Part shown: positions 51,632 through 60,546 of the stretch, one piece after another
Numbering within the stretch: position 1 is the stretch's first letter
How the letters are laid out: the number at the start of each line of letters is the position of its first letter
Assembly (NCBI GenBank): GCA_900317055.1
Contig: ONFF01000015.1
Span: 1-64,000 of the forward strand
Direction of reading: 5' to 3'
DNA: 64,000 nucleotides
Origin: an uncultured Bacteroidales bacterium
Lineage (GTDB): Bacteria > Bacteroidota > Bacteroidia > Bacteroidales > F082
Notes under the pieces: generated by a model
The model's database searches: none
Seen by the model: only the letters and a program-made list of their open reading frames with translations
What the model was told of the DNA's origin: nothing
Program-made: the position numbers and the translations under genes

Positions 51632-52468
51632 CTAAACACACAATTCTCCTTTCGCAACAATCGCAGCTGTGCCGCCCACATAGATAGCACCGTCTTTGTC
51701 GATACACGTCGCAACAACGGAAGGTCGACCCATGGCCTCACCTTGCATGAAGGCACATTCCGCCTCGGCGCCAAGGTATCCGTTATGTTGCAGATAGGAG
51801 GTCAATGCCGCATTGGCGGTACCAGTAGCCGATTCCTCGGGCACGCCGTACAATGGCCCAAAGTCGCGGACATGGGCTGTGTAGCTGTCGTTGGCAAAGG
51901 CAAAGACATGGAAACTGACCGCGTCGTATTTCTTGGTGATGGCAGTGATGGCCTCCATGTTGGGATTCAAGGCCTGCAAAGTGTTCACATCGGGCAAGGG
52001 AATCATCAAATCGGGAAGGCCCGAGTAGGCAATTTGTATAGGCATAACAGGATGGTAATCATTGACGCCCAATGCCTTATAGATTTCTTCCGTTTCTTCG
52101 ACAGTAGCCACAATACATGGCATGGCCATCTGCATCATCACCCTCTCCCCTGCTTCGATGCGTAAATCACCAGCAAGCGTGTGGCAAAGGCAAGTTCCCG
52201 AAGCCAAACCTTCATGGTGCAACAAATAGAATGATGCTATGGTGGCATGGCCACATAGCTCAACCTCGGCTTTTGGGGTGAAATACCTAATGGTAAACTC
52301 CTTGTCGGAGTGTCGCCTGATGAAAGCTGTCTCCGAATAACGCAACTCGGCAGCGATTTGCAGCATTAATTTCTCTTCGGGGAACTGTTGTGATTCGAGC
52401 AGCACTACGCCCGCAGGATTGCCGCCGAAGGGTTGGTCGGTAAAAGCGTCAACAACGAAGTATCTCAT
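51632..52468 (-). CDS. PhzF-family isomerase
   Basis: 278 residues. The N-terminal VDAFTDQPFGGNPAGVV and catalytic Glu46 in RYSETAFI, with ELCGHATIAS and ESATGTANAAL, are the PhzF hallmarks. In phenazine producers PhzF isomerises DHHA, but most homologues act on unknown small molecules; no phenazine genes are here. It lies 3 bp after bcp. Confidence 0.88.
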   Translation of the reverse strand: MRYFVVDAFTDQPFGGNPAGVVLLESQQFPEEKLMLQIAAELRYSETAFIRRHSDKEFTIRYFTPKAEVELCGHATIASFYLLHHEGLASGTCLCHTLAGDLRIEAGERVMMQMAMPCIVATVEETEEIYKALGVNDYHPVMPIQIAYSGLPDLMIPLPDVNTLQALNPNMEAITAITKKYDAVSFHVFAFANDSYTAHVRDFGPLYGVPEESATGTANAALTSYLQHNGYLGAEAECAFMQGEAMGRPSVVATCIDKDGAIYVGGTAAIVAKGELCV

Positions 52469-52471
52469 AGC

Positions 52472-52915
52472 TTATAATATCTGTGCCGTATGGTTCTTGG
52501 TATCCACTTTGCCGATAGCATCGACGATAATACCCTCTTCATCAATGACATAAGTAGTGCGCAGCGTGCCTTCGGTCACCTTGCCGTACATCTTTTTCTC
52601 ACCCCAAGCCTCGTAAGCTTTCAAGATGGTCAAATCGGTGTCGGCAATGAGGTGGAAAGGCAGGTTGTATTTGGCGATGAAGTTTTGGTGCGACTTGGCA
52701 CTATCACGGCTGACGCCCAGCACATTATAGCCCAACGACAGAAAACGCTCGTAGTTGTCGCGCAGGTCACAGGCCTCGGCGGTGCAGCCTGGCGTGCTGT
52801 CCTTGGGATAGAAATAAAGCACCAGTTTCTTTCCAGCAAAATCCGTCAGTTTGACGAGATTGCCATTTTCGTCATTGCCCTCAAAATAAGGGGCTTTTGT
52901 TCCTTTTTGTAACAT
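52472..52915 (-). CDS. bcp: thioredoxin-dependent thiol peroxidase (Bcp)
   Basis: 147 residues, short for the family by a few residues. The peroxidatic Cys44 is in DSTPGCTAEACDLRD, with resolving Cys49 (2-Cys type). It reduces hydroperoxides. First gene of the run bcp-phzF-HEAT, with a -7 box at 52941-52948. Confidence 0.9.
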   Translation of the reverse strand: MLQKGTKAPYFEGNDENGNLVKLTDFAGKKLVLYFYPKDSTPGCTAEACDLRDNYERFLSLGYNVLGVSRDSAKSHQNFIAKYNLPFHLIADTDLTILKAYEAWGEKKMYGKVTEGTLRTTYVIDEEGIIVDAIGKVDTKNHTAQIL

Positions 52916-52940
52916 GGTTTGTATGTATTGTTCGTGTGTG

Positions 52941-52948
52941 CAAAGTTA
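52941..52948 (-). promoter_or_regulatory. -7 box (TAACTTTG) for bcp
   Basis: An exact TAnnTTTG match 26 bases upstream of the bcp ATG, with TTG at 52967-52969 spaced by 18 bp. Confidence 0.6.
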
Positions 52949-53007
52949 CACATTTTGACACTAATTCAAGTAAAAACAAATATTTTGAGTTTATTTATAT
53001 TCAACAC

Positions 53008-53037
53008 TTGCTCTTTCACGAAAAATGTGTACTTTTG
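53008..53037 (+). promoter_or_regulatory. promoter of the orphan small RNA candidate
   Basis: TTG at 53008-53010, 19 bp spacer, -7 TACTTTTG at 53030-53037. One of the best consensus matches in the window, with no protein-coding gene behind it. Confidence 0.7.
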
Positions 53038-53042
53038 CAGCA

Positions 53043-53158
53043 ATGAAATACTGGTCGATGACCGCAACGGGTAGCTTCACGCCATTAAGGTGAGATTATT
53101 GTCGGTTCAACTCCGACTGCCAGTTCAAAGAGAGCGATTTCAATCGCTCTCTTATTTT
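53043..53158 (+). ncRNA. orphan small RNA candidate with tRNA-like T-arm
   Basis: A transcript of about 115 bases bounded by the promoter at 53008-53037 and the terminator at 53129-53158. It can fold as a cloverleaf: outer stem ACTGGT/GCCAGT (53050-53055 with 53119-53124), hairpin ACC/GGT (53061-53063 with 53070-53072), stem TTCAC/GTGAG (53076-53080 with 53090-53094) around a 9-base loop, and a T-arm-like GTCGG-TTCAACT-CCGAC (53101-53117). The D-arm and anticodon loop do not fit a normal tRNA. A 16-codon ORF (ATG 53043, TGA 53091) is also present. Alternatives are a decayed tRNA, an SRP-like RNA or a leader peptide. Confidence 0.45.
53129..53158 (+). terminator. terminator of the orphan small RNA
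   Basis: A stem AGAGAGCGATT/AATCGCTCTCT of 10-11 bp with a tight loop, followed by TTATTTTAT. Confidence 0.8.
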
Positions 53159-53208
53159 ATAAGCACAAATTGAGGATTCTCAAGAGACTTCCATGATAAT
53201 ACTCCATA

Positions 53209-54741
53209 TCAACTCCCCCAATTATCCCTATCCAAACTACGATAGTTTATTGCCTCGGCGAGATGTCCCGTCTGAATGTTTTCGCTGCTGTCTAAATCGG
53301 CAATAGTGCGAGAGACTTTGAGAATCCTATCGTATGCACGGGCCGAGAGTCCTAAGCGATTCATGGCATTTTTTAGGATGGTGCGACAATCTTCGTCCAA
53401 CTCGCAATATTTCTGGATGAGTTGTGTGGTCATCTGGGCGTTGGCGTGAATGGTTGGATACTCTGCATAGCGCTCCTCTTGTATCTTCCTCGCTTTGATG
53501 ACACGCTCACGCACTGCCGCACTTGACTCTCCTATTTGCTTGTCGGACAAATCTTTATAGGCCACTGGCACAACCTCTACATGCAGGTCAATCCGATCCA
53601 TCAAGGGGCCGCTGATACGGTTAAGGTACTGCTGTACCATGCCCGGCTTGCAGGTGCATTCCTTGTCGGGATGGTTGTAATAGCCACAAGGACAGGGATT
53701 CATCGCCGCCACCATCATGAAATTGGCAGGGAAGTCAACGGTCATCTTGGCTCTTGAAATCGTCACGATCCTATCCTCCATTGGTTGCCTCATTACTTCT
53801 AAGACAGTTCGCTTGAACTCAGGCAGCTCGTCAAGAAAGAGCACGCCATTATGTGCAAGTGAGATCTCGCCAGGTTGTGGATAAGTGCCACCACCAACTA
53901 AACCGGCATCGCTGATAGTGTGGTGGGGACTGCGGAATGGTCTCGTCCTAACCAATGCTGCATTACGGCCAATCAAACCAGCTACGGAATGGATTTTTGT
54001 GGTTTCCAAGGCCTCAGCCATCGTCAAAGGAGGCAATATGGTAGGCATACGCTTGGCCAGCATGGTCTTGCCGCTGCCAGGAGGACCAATAAGAATGACA
54101 TTATGGCCACCAGCAGCCGCAATCTCCAAAGCACGCTTGATGTTCTCCTGTCCTTTCACATCGCTGAAATCGAATTCACCGCTGGTATCTTGCCATGACT
54201 CCGCTATGTCAATAGTCACAGGTTGGATTTGGTTTTCTCCATTCAAAATGGAGACTACCTCATGGATATTATCCACACCATATACCTCCAAGCCTTCCAC
54301 CACAGCAGCTTCACGTGCATTGGGTTTTGGAACGATGAGTCCGCGGAAACCATCTTGTTTCGCTTTGATGGCAATAGGCAAAGTACCTTTAATAGGTTTG
54401 AGCGTGCCATCAAGCGATAGCTCGCCCATGATGATGAACTGTTCCAACAAATCCCCACTCACCTGCTCCGATGCTGCCATAATACCGATGGCAATAGGCA
54501 AGTCATAGGCAGAGCCTTCCTTGCGGATGTCGGCAGGCGCCATATTGATGACGATTTTCCGGTGAGGATAGTAATAGCCTAGATTAATAATAGCGGCCTC
54601 AATGCGTTGTTGACTTTCTTTGACCGCATTGTCGGGTAGGCCGACAAGATAGAAGTTGATACCTCTGTCGATGTTCACCTCAATGGTGACCTGAATGGCT
54701 TCGATGCCGAAAAGGGCACATCCAAATGTCTTTACTAGCAT
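53209..54741 (-). CDS. comM: ComM/YifB-family Mg-chelatase-like ATPase
   Basis: 510 residues. Walker A GPPGSGKT is at 219-226, with PFRSPHHTISDAGLVGGG and the NPCPCGYY motif. The N-terminal domain VEVNIDRGINFYLVGLPDNAVKESQQR is typical. ComM helicases help branch migration of incoming DNA in transformation. No other competence genes are adjacent, although cinA is nearby. Confidence 0.92.
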   Translation of the reverse strand: MLVKTFGCALFGIEAIQVTIEVNIDRGINFYLVGLPDNAVKESQQRIEAAIINLGYYYPHRKIVINMAPADIRKEGSAYDLPIAIGIMAASEQVSGDLLEQFIIMGELSLDGTLKPIKGTLPIAIKAKQDGFRGLIVPKPNAREAAVVEGLEVYGVDNIHEVVSILNGENQIQPVTIDIAESWQDTSGEFDFSDVKGQENIKRALEIAAAGGHNVILIGPPGSGKTMLAKRMPTILPPLTMAEALETTKIHSVAGLIGRNAALVRTRPFRSPHHTISDAGLVGGGTYPQPGEISLAHNGVLFLDELPEFKRTVLEVMRQPMEDRIVTISRAKMTVDFPANFMMVAAMNPCPCGYYNHPDKECTCKPGMVQQYLNRISGPLMDRIDLHVEVVPVAYKDLSDKQIGESSAAVRERVIKARKIQEERYAEYPTIHANAQMTTQLIQKYCELDEDCRTILKNAMNRLGLSARAYDRILKVSRTIADLDSSENIQTGHLAEAINYRSLDRDNWGS

Positions 54742-54810
54742 AATTCTTAGTGTTTAAAGTTTCATGCCGCAAAGATGCAACCCTTGTCAAGAAAAAGCCG
54801 TTGATTAAAC

Positions 54811-54856
54811 GTTTGTAGTCGACAGTAGTCGTTTGTTGTCGTTTGCTGTCGGATAT
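54811..54856. repeat. GTCGTTTG-rich short repeats
   Basis: GTTTGTAGTCGACAGTAGTC, GTTTGTTGTC and GTTTGCTGTC follow one another upstream of comM. Low-complexity dispersed-type sequence. Confidence 0.5.
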
Positions 54857-54909
54857 ATTTTTGATATTCAATAATATAAAATAATGAACAAACACACAGG
54901 TCTGCCCAT

Positions 54910-54940
54910 ACTCTAAACTCTAAACACTCAACTCTAAACT
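54910..54940. repeat. ACTCTAAACT short repeats
   Basis: ACTCTAAACTCTAAAC, then ACTCAACTCTAAACT, just downstream of the gldB-like stop. The rest of 54742-54938 holds nothing else recognisable. Confidence 0.5.
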
Positions 54941-55937
54941 ATTTCTTCGGCTTATAGCCCGAATCCTGGAAAACATTCTGCAAATCCTTGCGTTGCATCA
55001 GATCCTGGAGCGAAACCTCATTGTTCGAGAAATAAGAGCGTGAAATGTTCAAGCCGAAGAACTCGCCCAAACGCGAAGGCGCATCGTTACTGTAGGCTTG
55101 AGTGAAAGGCCCATCCCCGAAAAACATCATGTAGGCATCCAAACCTGCATCATAAAGTCGGCGGTTGCCCACAATATCGGCCCACACTTGTCCTTCGTTT
55201 TCCACAGCCCACTGCCATTGTTTCGACGAATAGCCGAGCAAAACGCTGTCGGGCAACTCTGGACACATCGCCTCGACAAAAAAATCGCGGCGACCGTAAA
55301 ATACCATCTCGCCTACAATCTGACCTTGTTTGCGCCATTCGTAGAGGTAATACATATAAAGCTGTTCGGCAACTTCCTTTGCCAAGGTCGACACATTCCT
55401 ACGCAACGACATGTATCTTGGCATTCCGATTTGGTCATACAACTCTTCATCGTCAAGATACCAATCCAAGGAGATCACCAGCTGGTCATCGATGATTTGA
55501 ACAGGCGGCTCATCGGGGTGAACTCCTGTAATGCAAGTAAAAGCCTTTTTAGGCAGCTCAATTTCAGGATAATAGTAATGGAAATGCGCAAAAACATCCT
55601 CCACCACAGGTTCAATTTGTTTCAAGTCGGAAAAAACGGCCTTCACCTTTTCATAAAGTGTGATGCTGAACGGGTCGGTGGCGAAATCCTTTAGGTATTG
55701 CACCGCATCAGGATTGTTAAGATCGCCACCGAGGAACACATGGTAGCGGTCTTGGACATTCATCAACTCCACCTGGAAATCGTTGGTATCCAAGCTGAAG
55801 AGTACCACTTCGTAACGGTCAAATTCGAGGTCGTAGGGGTCGGGGTTGATGTCGAGTTTAGCTTTATAGGCAGGCTCGTTCTTTTGACAGGAGGCCATCA
55901 TCAGGCAGATGGCGAAGATGGTTAGTATTCTGTTCAT
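54939..55937 (-). CDS. gldB: GldB-like gliding/T9SS lipoprotein
   Basis: 332 residues. Lipobox MMASC. The GldB-type pattern HYYYPEIELP, LVISLDWYLDDEELYDQIGMPRYM, GEMVFYGRRDFFVEAMCPELPDSVLLGYS is visible. GldB is a membrane lipoprotein needed for gliding and linked with T9SS genes in Bacteroidota. No other gld genes are here. Call by pattern only. Confidence 0.65.
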   Translation of the reverse strand: MNRILTIFAICLMMASCQKNEPAYKAKLDINPDPYDLEFDRYEVVLFSLDTNDFQVELMNVQDRYHVFLGGDLNNPDAVQYLKDFATDPFSITLYEKVKAVFSDLKQIEPVVEDVFAHFHYYYPEIELPKKAFTCITGVHPDEPPVQIIDDQLVISLDWYLDDEELYDQIGMPRYMSLRRNVSTLAKEVAEQLYMYYLYEWRKQGQIVGEMVFYGRRDFFVEAMCPELPDSVLLGYSSKQWQWAVENEGQVWADIVGNRRLYDAGLDAYMMFFGDGPFTQAYSNDAPSRLGEFFGLNISRSYFSNNEVSLQDLMQRKDLQNVFQDSGYKPKK

Positions 55938-56008
55938 GTTCTTATGTGTGTTAAAAGCAGAGACTTACATCACCTGCTTGTTAATCTGTCGCACCTACGG
56001 GGCTTGGT

Positions 56009-57253
56009 TTAATCGATTATCTGTTGCCTAAGCATCTCATACGCTGCTACCGTAGCACGGTTGATGACATTTTCGCGGTCCTTACCGAAGTTGAAGCGTT
56101 TCGACACAACTCCTTTGGCAGAAGCCACACCGATCCACACTGTGCCGACAGGGTTTTCTTCCGAACCGCCACTTGGTCCCGCAACACCCGTAGTGGCCAC
56201 GCCAAAGTCGGCTTCCATCAGGTCGCGTACACCTGTGGCCATACTCTCCACTACTTCCTGGCTTACGACTCCTTGCTTTACTATCGTCTCAGCTGGCACA
56301 CCCAGCACCTTGGTTTTCATCGGTGTAGCGTATGTGACCGCCGTCCCCTTGAATACCTCAGAACTACCTGGAATCAATGTGATGACATGAGCAATGTTGC
56401 CACCCGTACAACTCTCAGCCGATGCGAAAGTCATACCTTTACTATTTAATAAATCGAAAACAGTACGCTCGATGGACTGGTCTTGCATGGCAAAGATGTA
56501 CTCGGAAATTAAGGCTACTAGTTTTGCCACTTCACGGTCCAATGTCTCATGAAGCAACCGTGCATCCTCGTGCCTGCCGCTCAAGCGCAAGCGCACCATG
56601 CCATATTGTGGCAGATAGGCCAAAGAAAGGAACTCTGGCAAGGCATCTTCCCAATCCTTTATCTTGTCGGCCAAAAACGACTCGCCGATGCCCGTAGTCA
56701 TAACAACTCGTTTTTCGTAGGGAATGGCTTGGAAGCGTTCTTTGATGCGTGGCAATAGTTCATCAGTGAAGATACCTTTCATTTCGAAAGGCACACCAGG
56801 CATAAACACAAAAGCAACTCCATTCTTCTCTATCCACATGCAAGGTGCTGTGCCGTAGGTGTTTGGAATATACTTGCACGACTTCGGCAACATCGCCTGA
56901 CCGCGGTTGCGCTCACTCATCTTGAAGCCACGACGCTCGAACAAGGACACCAAATTATCGTAGGCAGCCTGACAAAACTCAAGCTCGGTATCAAAGAACT
57001 TGCAGACCGTCGGTTTAGTGATGTCGTCGGCAGTAGGCCCCAGTCCACCCGTGACCAAAACAAGGTCAGCATCCATGCAGGCATCAAAAGCATTAAGGAT
57101 GGCATTTTCGGAATCGCCAATTGTTAATGAGGAATCCAGTTGGAAACCAGCCTCCGACAAGTGTTCACCGAGCCAAGCTGCATTGGTGTTAATCACCTGA
57201 CCAATAAGCAGTTCGTCACCAATCGAGATATTCTTTATGAGTATTTCTTTCAT
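56009..57253 (-). CDS. cinA: CinA-family nicotinamide-nucleotide amidase
   Basis: 414 residues from ATG 57253; the upstream in-frame codon at 57259 is TTG. The N-terminal MoCF-like domain (SIGDELLIGQVINTNAAW, TGGLGPTADDITKP) and C-terminal amidase domain (FASAESCTGGNIAHVI, GVAGPSGG) match CinA, which recycles NMN and cleans up NAD damage products. It has its own -7 box at 57271-57278. Confidence 0.9.
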   Translation of the reverse strand: MKEILIKNISIGDELLIGQVINTNAAWLGEHLSEAGFQLDSSLTIGDSENAILNAFDACMDADLVLVTGGLGPTADDITKPTVCKFFDTELEFCQAAYDNLVSLFERRGFKMSERNRGQAMLPKSCKYIPNTYGTAPCMWIEKNGVAFVFMPGVPFEMKGIFTDELLPRIKERFQAIPYEKRVVMTTGIGESFLADKIKDWEDALPEFLSLAYLPQYGMVRLRLSGRHEDARLLHETLDREVAKLVALISEYIFAMQDQSIERTVFDLLNSKGMTFASAESCTGGNIAHVITLIPGSSEVFKGTAVTYATPMKTKVLGVPAETIVKQGVVSQEVVESMATGVRDLMEADFGVATTGVAGPSGGSEENPVGTVWIGVASAKGVVSKRFNFGKDRENVINRATVAAYEMLRQQIID

Positions 57254-57270
57254 CTTCAATCAAATTTGCG

Positions 57271-57278
57271 CAAAGATA
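57271..57278 (-). promoter_or_regulatory. -7 box (TATCTTTG) for cinA
   Basis: An exact TAnnTTTG match 18 bases upstream of ATG 57253. Confidence 0.6.
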
Positions 57279-57329
57279 GGTCATTTTTCGGCTATCACTA
57301 CGAAAAAAACAACATTTCAAAATAATTCG

Positions 57330-57337
57330 TATCTTTG
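57330..57337 (+). promoter_or_regulatory. -7 box (TATCTTTG) for the nucleoside phosphorylase
   Basis: An exact TAnnTTTG match 22 bases upstream of ATG 57359. Confidence 0.6.
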
Positions 57338-57358
57338 CAGCTTCAAAATGAAAAAGAT

Positions 57359-58240
57359 ATGAATCAACCTATTCCTGCATCGCAACTTGTCCTCAATAAT
57401 GAGGGTGCAATATACCACTTGAACCTCCATCCTGATCAACTCGCCGATGACGTTATCATGGTGGGCGACCCTGGTAGAGTTGACCTGATTGCATCGTTTT
57501 TCGACAAGATTGAGGTGAAACGCCAAAACCGTGAGCTCATCACTCGCACAGGTTATTTCAATGGCAAGCGTATCACAGCGCTCTCTACCGGCATGGGCAC
57601 CGACAATCTTGACATTGTGATGAACGAACTTGATGCCTTGGCCAATATTGACTTGAAGACAAGAATGCCCAAAGAAGGACATCGCTCGCTGAATTTGATT
57701 CGACTCGGCACATGTGGTGCACTTCAACCTGAAATAGAAGTGGAAGACAATTATGTAGCCACCCGTTATGCGATTGGCTTGGACGGCCTGCTTTATTTCT
57801 ATGAAAAACACAAAGAAGTGAACGAAATCGCCATGCGTGATGCCTTCATCGAACAGATGGATTACCCAAAAGACCTACCGCTGCCTTATGTCGTGGAAGG
57901 GTCAAAAGAATTGTTCGACCGTTTGGCAGAAGGTTATTATCAAGGTGTAACAGCCACAGCACCAGGATTCTACGGTCCGCAAGGCCGCACATTAAGAATG
58001 CATCTTGCCTATCCAGAGAACAACCGAAAAATTGAAGTTTTCGAATATCAAGGCATGCGCGTGTGCAACTTTGAAATGGAGTCGTCGGCTCTCTACGGGC
58101 TCGGCAAAATGATGGGGCACAACTGCTTGACTATCTGCGTGGTCGTCGCCAATCGCGTAACCGAAAAGTTTGCCACCGACTATCATCCTTATGTGAAAAA
58201 ATTGGTTTTGAAAACTTTAGAAAGACTCTCAGCAAAATAA
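57359..58240 (+). CDS. nucleoside phosphorylase
   Basis: 293 residues from ATG 57359, downstream of the promoter box. The phosphate-binding VGDPGRVD (36-41) and FEMESSALYGLGK motifs are of the PNP/UDP phosphorylase family. Uridine phosphorylase is the most likely type. It splits a nucleoside with phosphate into base and ribose-1-phosphate in salvage. Exact substrate uncertain. Confidence 0.88.
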   Translation: MNQPIPASQLVLNNEGAIYHLNLHPDQLADDVIMVGDPGRVDLIASFFDKIEVKRQNRELITRTGYFNGKRITALSTGMGTDNLDIVMNELDALANIDLKTRMPKEGHRSLNLIRLGTCGALQPEIEVEDNYVATRYAIGLDGLLYFYEKHKEVNEIAMRDAFIEQMDYPKDLPLPYVVEGSKELFDRLAEGYYQGVTATAPGFYGPQGRTLRMHLAYPENNRKIEVFEYQGMRVCNFEMESSALYGLGKMMGHNCLTICVVVANRVTEKFATDYHPYVKKLVLKTLERLSAK

Positions 58241-58311
58241 TTATTCGAAACATTGTTGATAAAAAAGTGCATTTTTTTCATTATTTATTAAAGAGGTAAA
58301 GAAAAAATGCC

Positions 58312-58319
58312 TATTTTTG
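58312..58319 (+). promoter_or_regulatory. -7 box (TATTTTTG) for the OmpA-family gene
   Basis: An exact TAnnTTTG match 75 bases upstream of ATG 58394. Confidence 0.6.
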
Positions 58320-58393
58320 CCGCCGAAATAGTATGGACATTTGTATTTCATAATATGAGAAGAATAATAATTAAAAATAGAACTACAAAAACG

Positions 58394-59656
58394 ATGAAAA
58401 AGTCTTTTATTACATTGATTGCTCTTCTAGCCTTTTCAACTTCGGTGATGGCTGATGGTCATGTAGATTCAGTTCGTTACCTAACGACCAAAGCATGGAA
58501 GAACTGGTTCGTTTCTGCCGAAGGCAGTATTGACTGGTGGCAAGGCTCTGACATGAATCCTGATGGCAACTACACTGCAGTTCAGTGGGGGAAGCCTTCT
58601 TTTGGAGCTGGCCTCAGCTTTGGCAAATGGCTCACCCATAGCCTTGGTTTCCGTCTATCATACGATGTGAATGGCGGCAAGAGTTACATTGATGGTCTGT
58701 ATCCCAACCGCGACCATATCTTTGGTTTCCTTTATGACGACAAAACAGATCCAGACGAAAACGGCTACTACACTACTTCGTTCATCTATCATGACCTGCA
58801 CACTGATTTGTTGTTCAGCCCCATCGATTTCTTCCAAGGCTATTACAATCCCGAAAGACTTTGGACTCCTGTTCTTTATGTTGGCATGGGTGCTGCTTCC
58901 GTTAGCGAAGGCATCTTGATCAACCCTACATTCCTCAATAATGTCAGACATAGAGGAGTTGATGCCGATCAAAAAGGTCTCAATTTTGAGTTCTCTTTCA
59001 ACGCAGGTTTAATCAACAACTTCCGTCTGAGCGATCATTTCGACCTCAGTTTGGCTCTCAAATGGTCGACTCAAGAATGGCACATTGACTCATGGTATTA
59101 TGAAACCGGCGGCATGCCAAGCGACCACAGCCTCGCTTTCACTAGTGAGAGAGGCCTTCGTCCCAAAAGAGCCGACAACAACTATTCCGTGGGAATTGGT
59201 CTCACCTACTACTTCAGCAGAGAATACGACCTGCCCATTGATTGCTGCAAAGAAATGGAAATCATCCCGCAGAAACTCGACACTATTGTCAAGTTCGTCA
59301 ATGTCCAAACCGAGGATATGGAAAGCTATCCTTTCTCCATCTTCTTCAACCGTGACTCGTATGAGCTGATGTCAAGAAGAGACATCGTCAACTTGAGAGA
59401 AATTGCCAAGGTTGCTATGGACAATGGCTACAAGATTCGTCTGACAGGTTCTTGCGACAGCGCCACTGCTACTCCTTCCTACAACCAGACCCTGTCTGAA
59501 AACCGCTGCAACAAGATTAAGATTGAACTTCTTGAATTAGGTTTCCCAGAAGATCAAATCATCATCGAGCCTATTGGTGGTGTGAAGCATCTTGACCCGA
59601 CGGAATATGACCGCCGCGTGTTGGTCCAGCTGGTTAAGGAAGCTCCGCAAGAATAA
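58394..59656 (+). CDS. OmpA-family outer-membrane protein
   Basis: 420 residues from ATG 58394 (signal peptide MKKSFITLIALLAFSTSVMA); upstream in-frame ATGs are outside the promoter or lack a signal peptide. An N-terminal barrel (residues about 25-290) is followed by a C-terminal OmpA domain (VNVQTEDMESYPFSIFFNRD, YKIRLTGSCDSATATPSYNQ, DRRVLVQLV), which binds peptidoglycan. Links outer membrane and cell wall. Confidence 0.87.
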   Translation: MKKSFITLIALLAFSTSVMADGHVDSVRYLTTKAWKNWFVSAEGSIDWWQGSDMNPDGNYTAVQWGKPSFGAGLSFGKWLTHSLGFRLSYDVNGGKSYIDGLYPNRDHIFGFLYDDKTDPDENGYYTTSFIYHDLHTDLLFSPIDFFQGYYNPERLWTPVLYVGMGAASVSEGILINPTFLNNVRHRGVDADQKGLNFEFSFNAGLINNFRLSDHFDLSLALKWSTQEWHIDSWYYETGGMPSDHSLAFTSERGLRPKRADNNYSVGIGLTYYFSREYDLPIDCCKEMEIIPQKLDTIVKFVNVQTEDMESYPFSIFFNRDSYELMSRRDIVNLREIAKVAMDNGYKIRLTGSCDSATATPSYNQTLSENRCNKIKIELLELGFPEDQIIIEPIGGVKHLDPTEYDRRVLVQLVKEAPQE

Positions 59657-59681
59657 GCCATCTTTATTGAGCTAAAACAAG

Positions 59682-59713
59682 AAAGCCTGACGGAATCCCC
59701 GCCAGGCTTTTTT
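59682..59713 (+). terminator. terminator of the OmpA-family gene
   Basis: AAAGCCTGACGG pairs with CCGCCAGGCTTT, followed by a run of T. Confidence 0.8.
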
Positions 59714-59736
59714 CATTCGTATCGTCATTAAGGACA

Positions 59737-60429
59737 TCAATGCATGACACCAACCTCAATGCCAATGTAATTGCTACGCAAGATGCTGCCCGTCTGCTTT
59801 TCCAATGAGTTGACAAAAGCGTTGGAAAAAGCATGATCGAAAGTCAATTGGACAAAAGCCGACATTTTCCTGTTGATTTCGTACTCGGCACCCAAACCAA
59901 AAACCATCGACAGCTGCAACGGACGATATTGGTTAGTGCAATCGACATAACTCTGTCCTTCATAGGAAGTCCAATAAAATGAATAACTATCCTTGACATA
60001 GTCCTTGCAATTGAGGCTCAGGCCAGCACCTGCTTCAGCATAGGCCTTGAACGCATCAAGAACATCCATTCTGACCTTAAACTTCAAAGGAATCTCGATA
60101 TTGGCAGTCTTCAGTCGACGCGACACTGAAATATTAGACTCTTCCAAAAAATCTTCGGCACGCCTACGGTCGACAAAGGTGTACTTCAACCGAAGGAAAT
60201 TGAAATCCACTCCCGACGAAACCGCGACATTACTCGTTAGATAATAGTCACAGACCAATCCAAAGTTGCCGCCCAACCTTATGCCGTCATTAGTTGTTGC
60301 AGTAGAGCCTGAACTTGCCCAATCAATGGTAGGCCCCATTTTGATGCCAAACCTGACATTCCCTGGTTGAGCGTTGGCACCTACAAAAGCAGCAGATACC
60401 AAACTGATAATCAACAATATTCTTCTCAT
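59737..60429 (-). CDS. outer-membrane beta-barrel protein (OMP_b-brl type)
   Basis: 230 residues. Signal peptide, then alternating strands (NVRFGIKMGPTIDWAS, GIRLGGNFGLVCDYYL, NVAVSSGVDFNFLRLKYTF) and a C-terminal IGIEVGVMH barrel end. It resembles the genes at 60547 and 61345. Function unknown. Confidence 0.82.
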   Translation of the reverse strand: MRRILLIISLVSAAFVGANAQPGNVRFGIKMGPTIDWASSGSTATTNDGIRLGGNFGLVCDYYLTSNVAVSSGVDFNFLRLKYTFVDRRRAEDFLEESNISVSRRLKTANIEIPLKFKVRMDVLDAFKAYAEAGAGLSLNCKDYVKDSYSFYWTSYEGQSYVDCTNQYRPLQLSMVFGLGAEYEINRKMSAFVQLTFDHAFSNAFVNSLEKQTGSILRSNYIGIEVGVMH

Positions 60430-60449
60430 AGTAACAAATTTTAGACCTA

Positions 60450-60507
60450 CAAAGATAATTTATTTTGCCGATATTCCTCTAAAATCCGAAAATGATTCTT
60501 AATTTTG
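60450..60507. promoter_or_regulatory. divergent -7 boxes between two barrel genes
   Basis: Minus-strand TATCTTTG at 60450-60457 serves the gene starting at 60429. Plus-strand TAATTTTG at 60500-60507 serves the gene starting at 60547. Confidence 0.6.
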
Positions 60508-60546
60508 TCGCCAAATTGATTGTATCATTCACTAAATCACATCAAA

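Noticed and set aside
53050-53125. Canonical tRNA gene
   Set aside because: The T-arm fits, but the acceptor stem has a mismatch, the D-arm is too short, the third loop has 9 bases, and no anticodon can be assigned; kept only as an ncRNA candidate.
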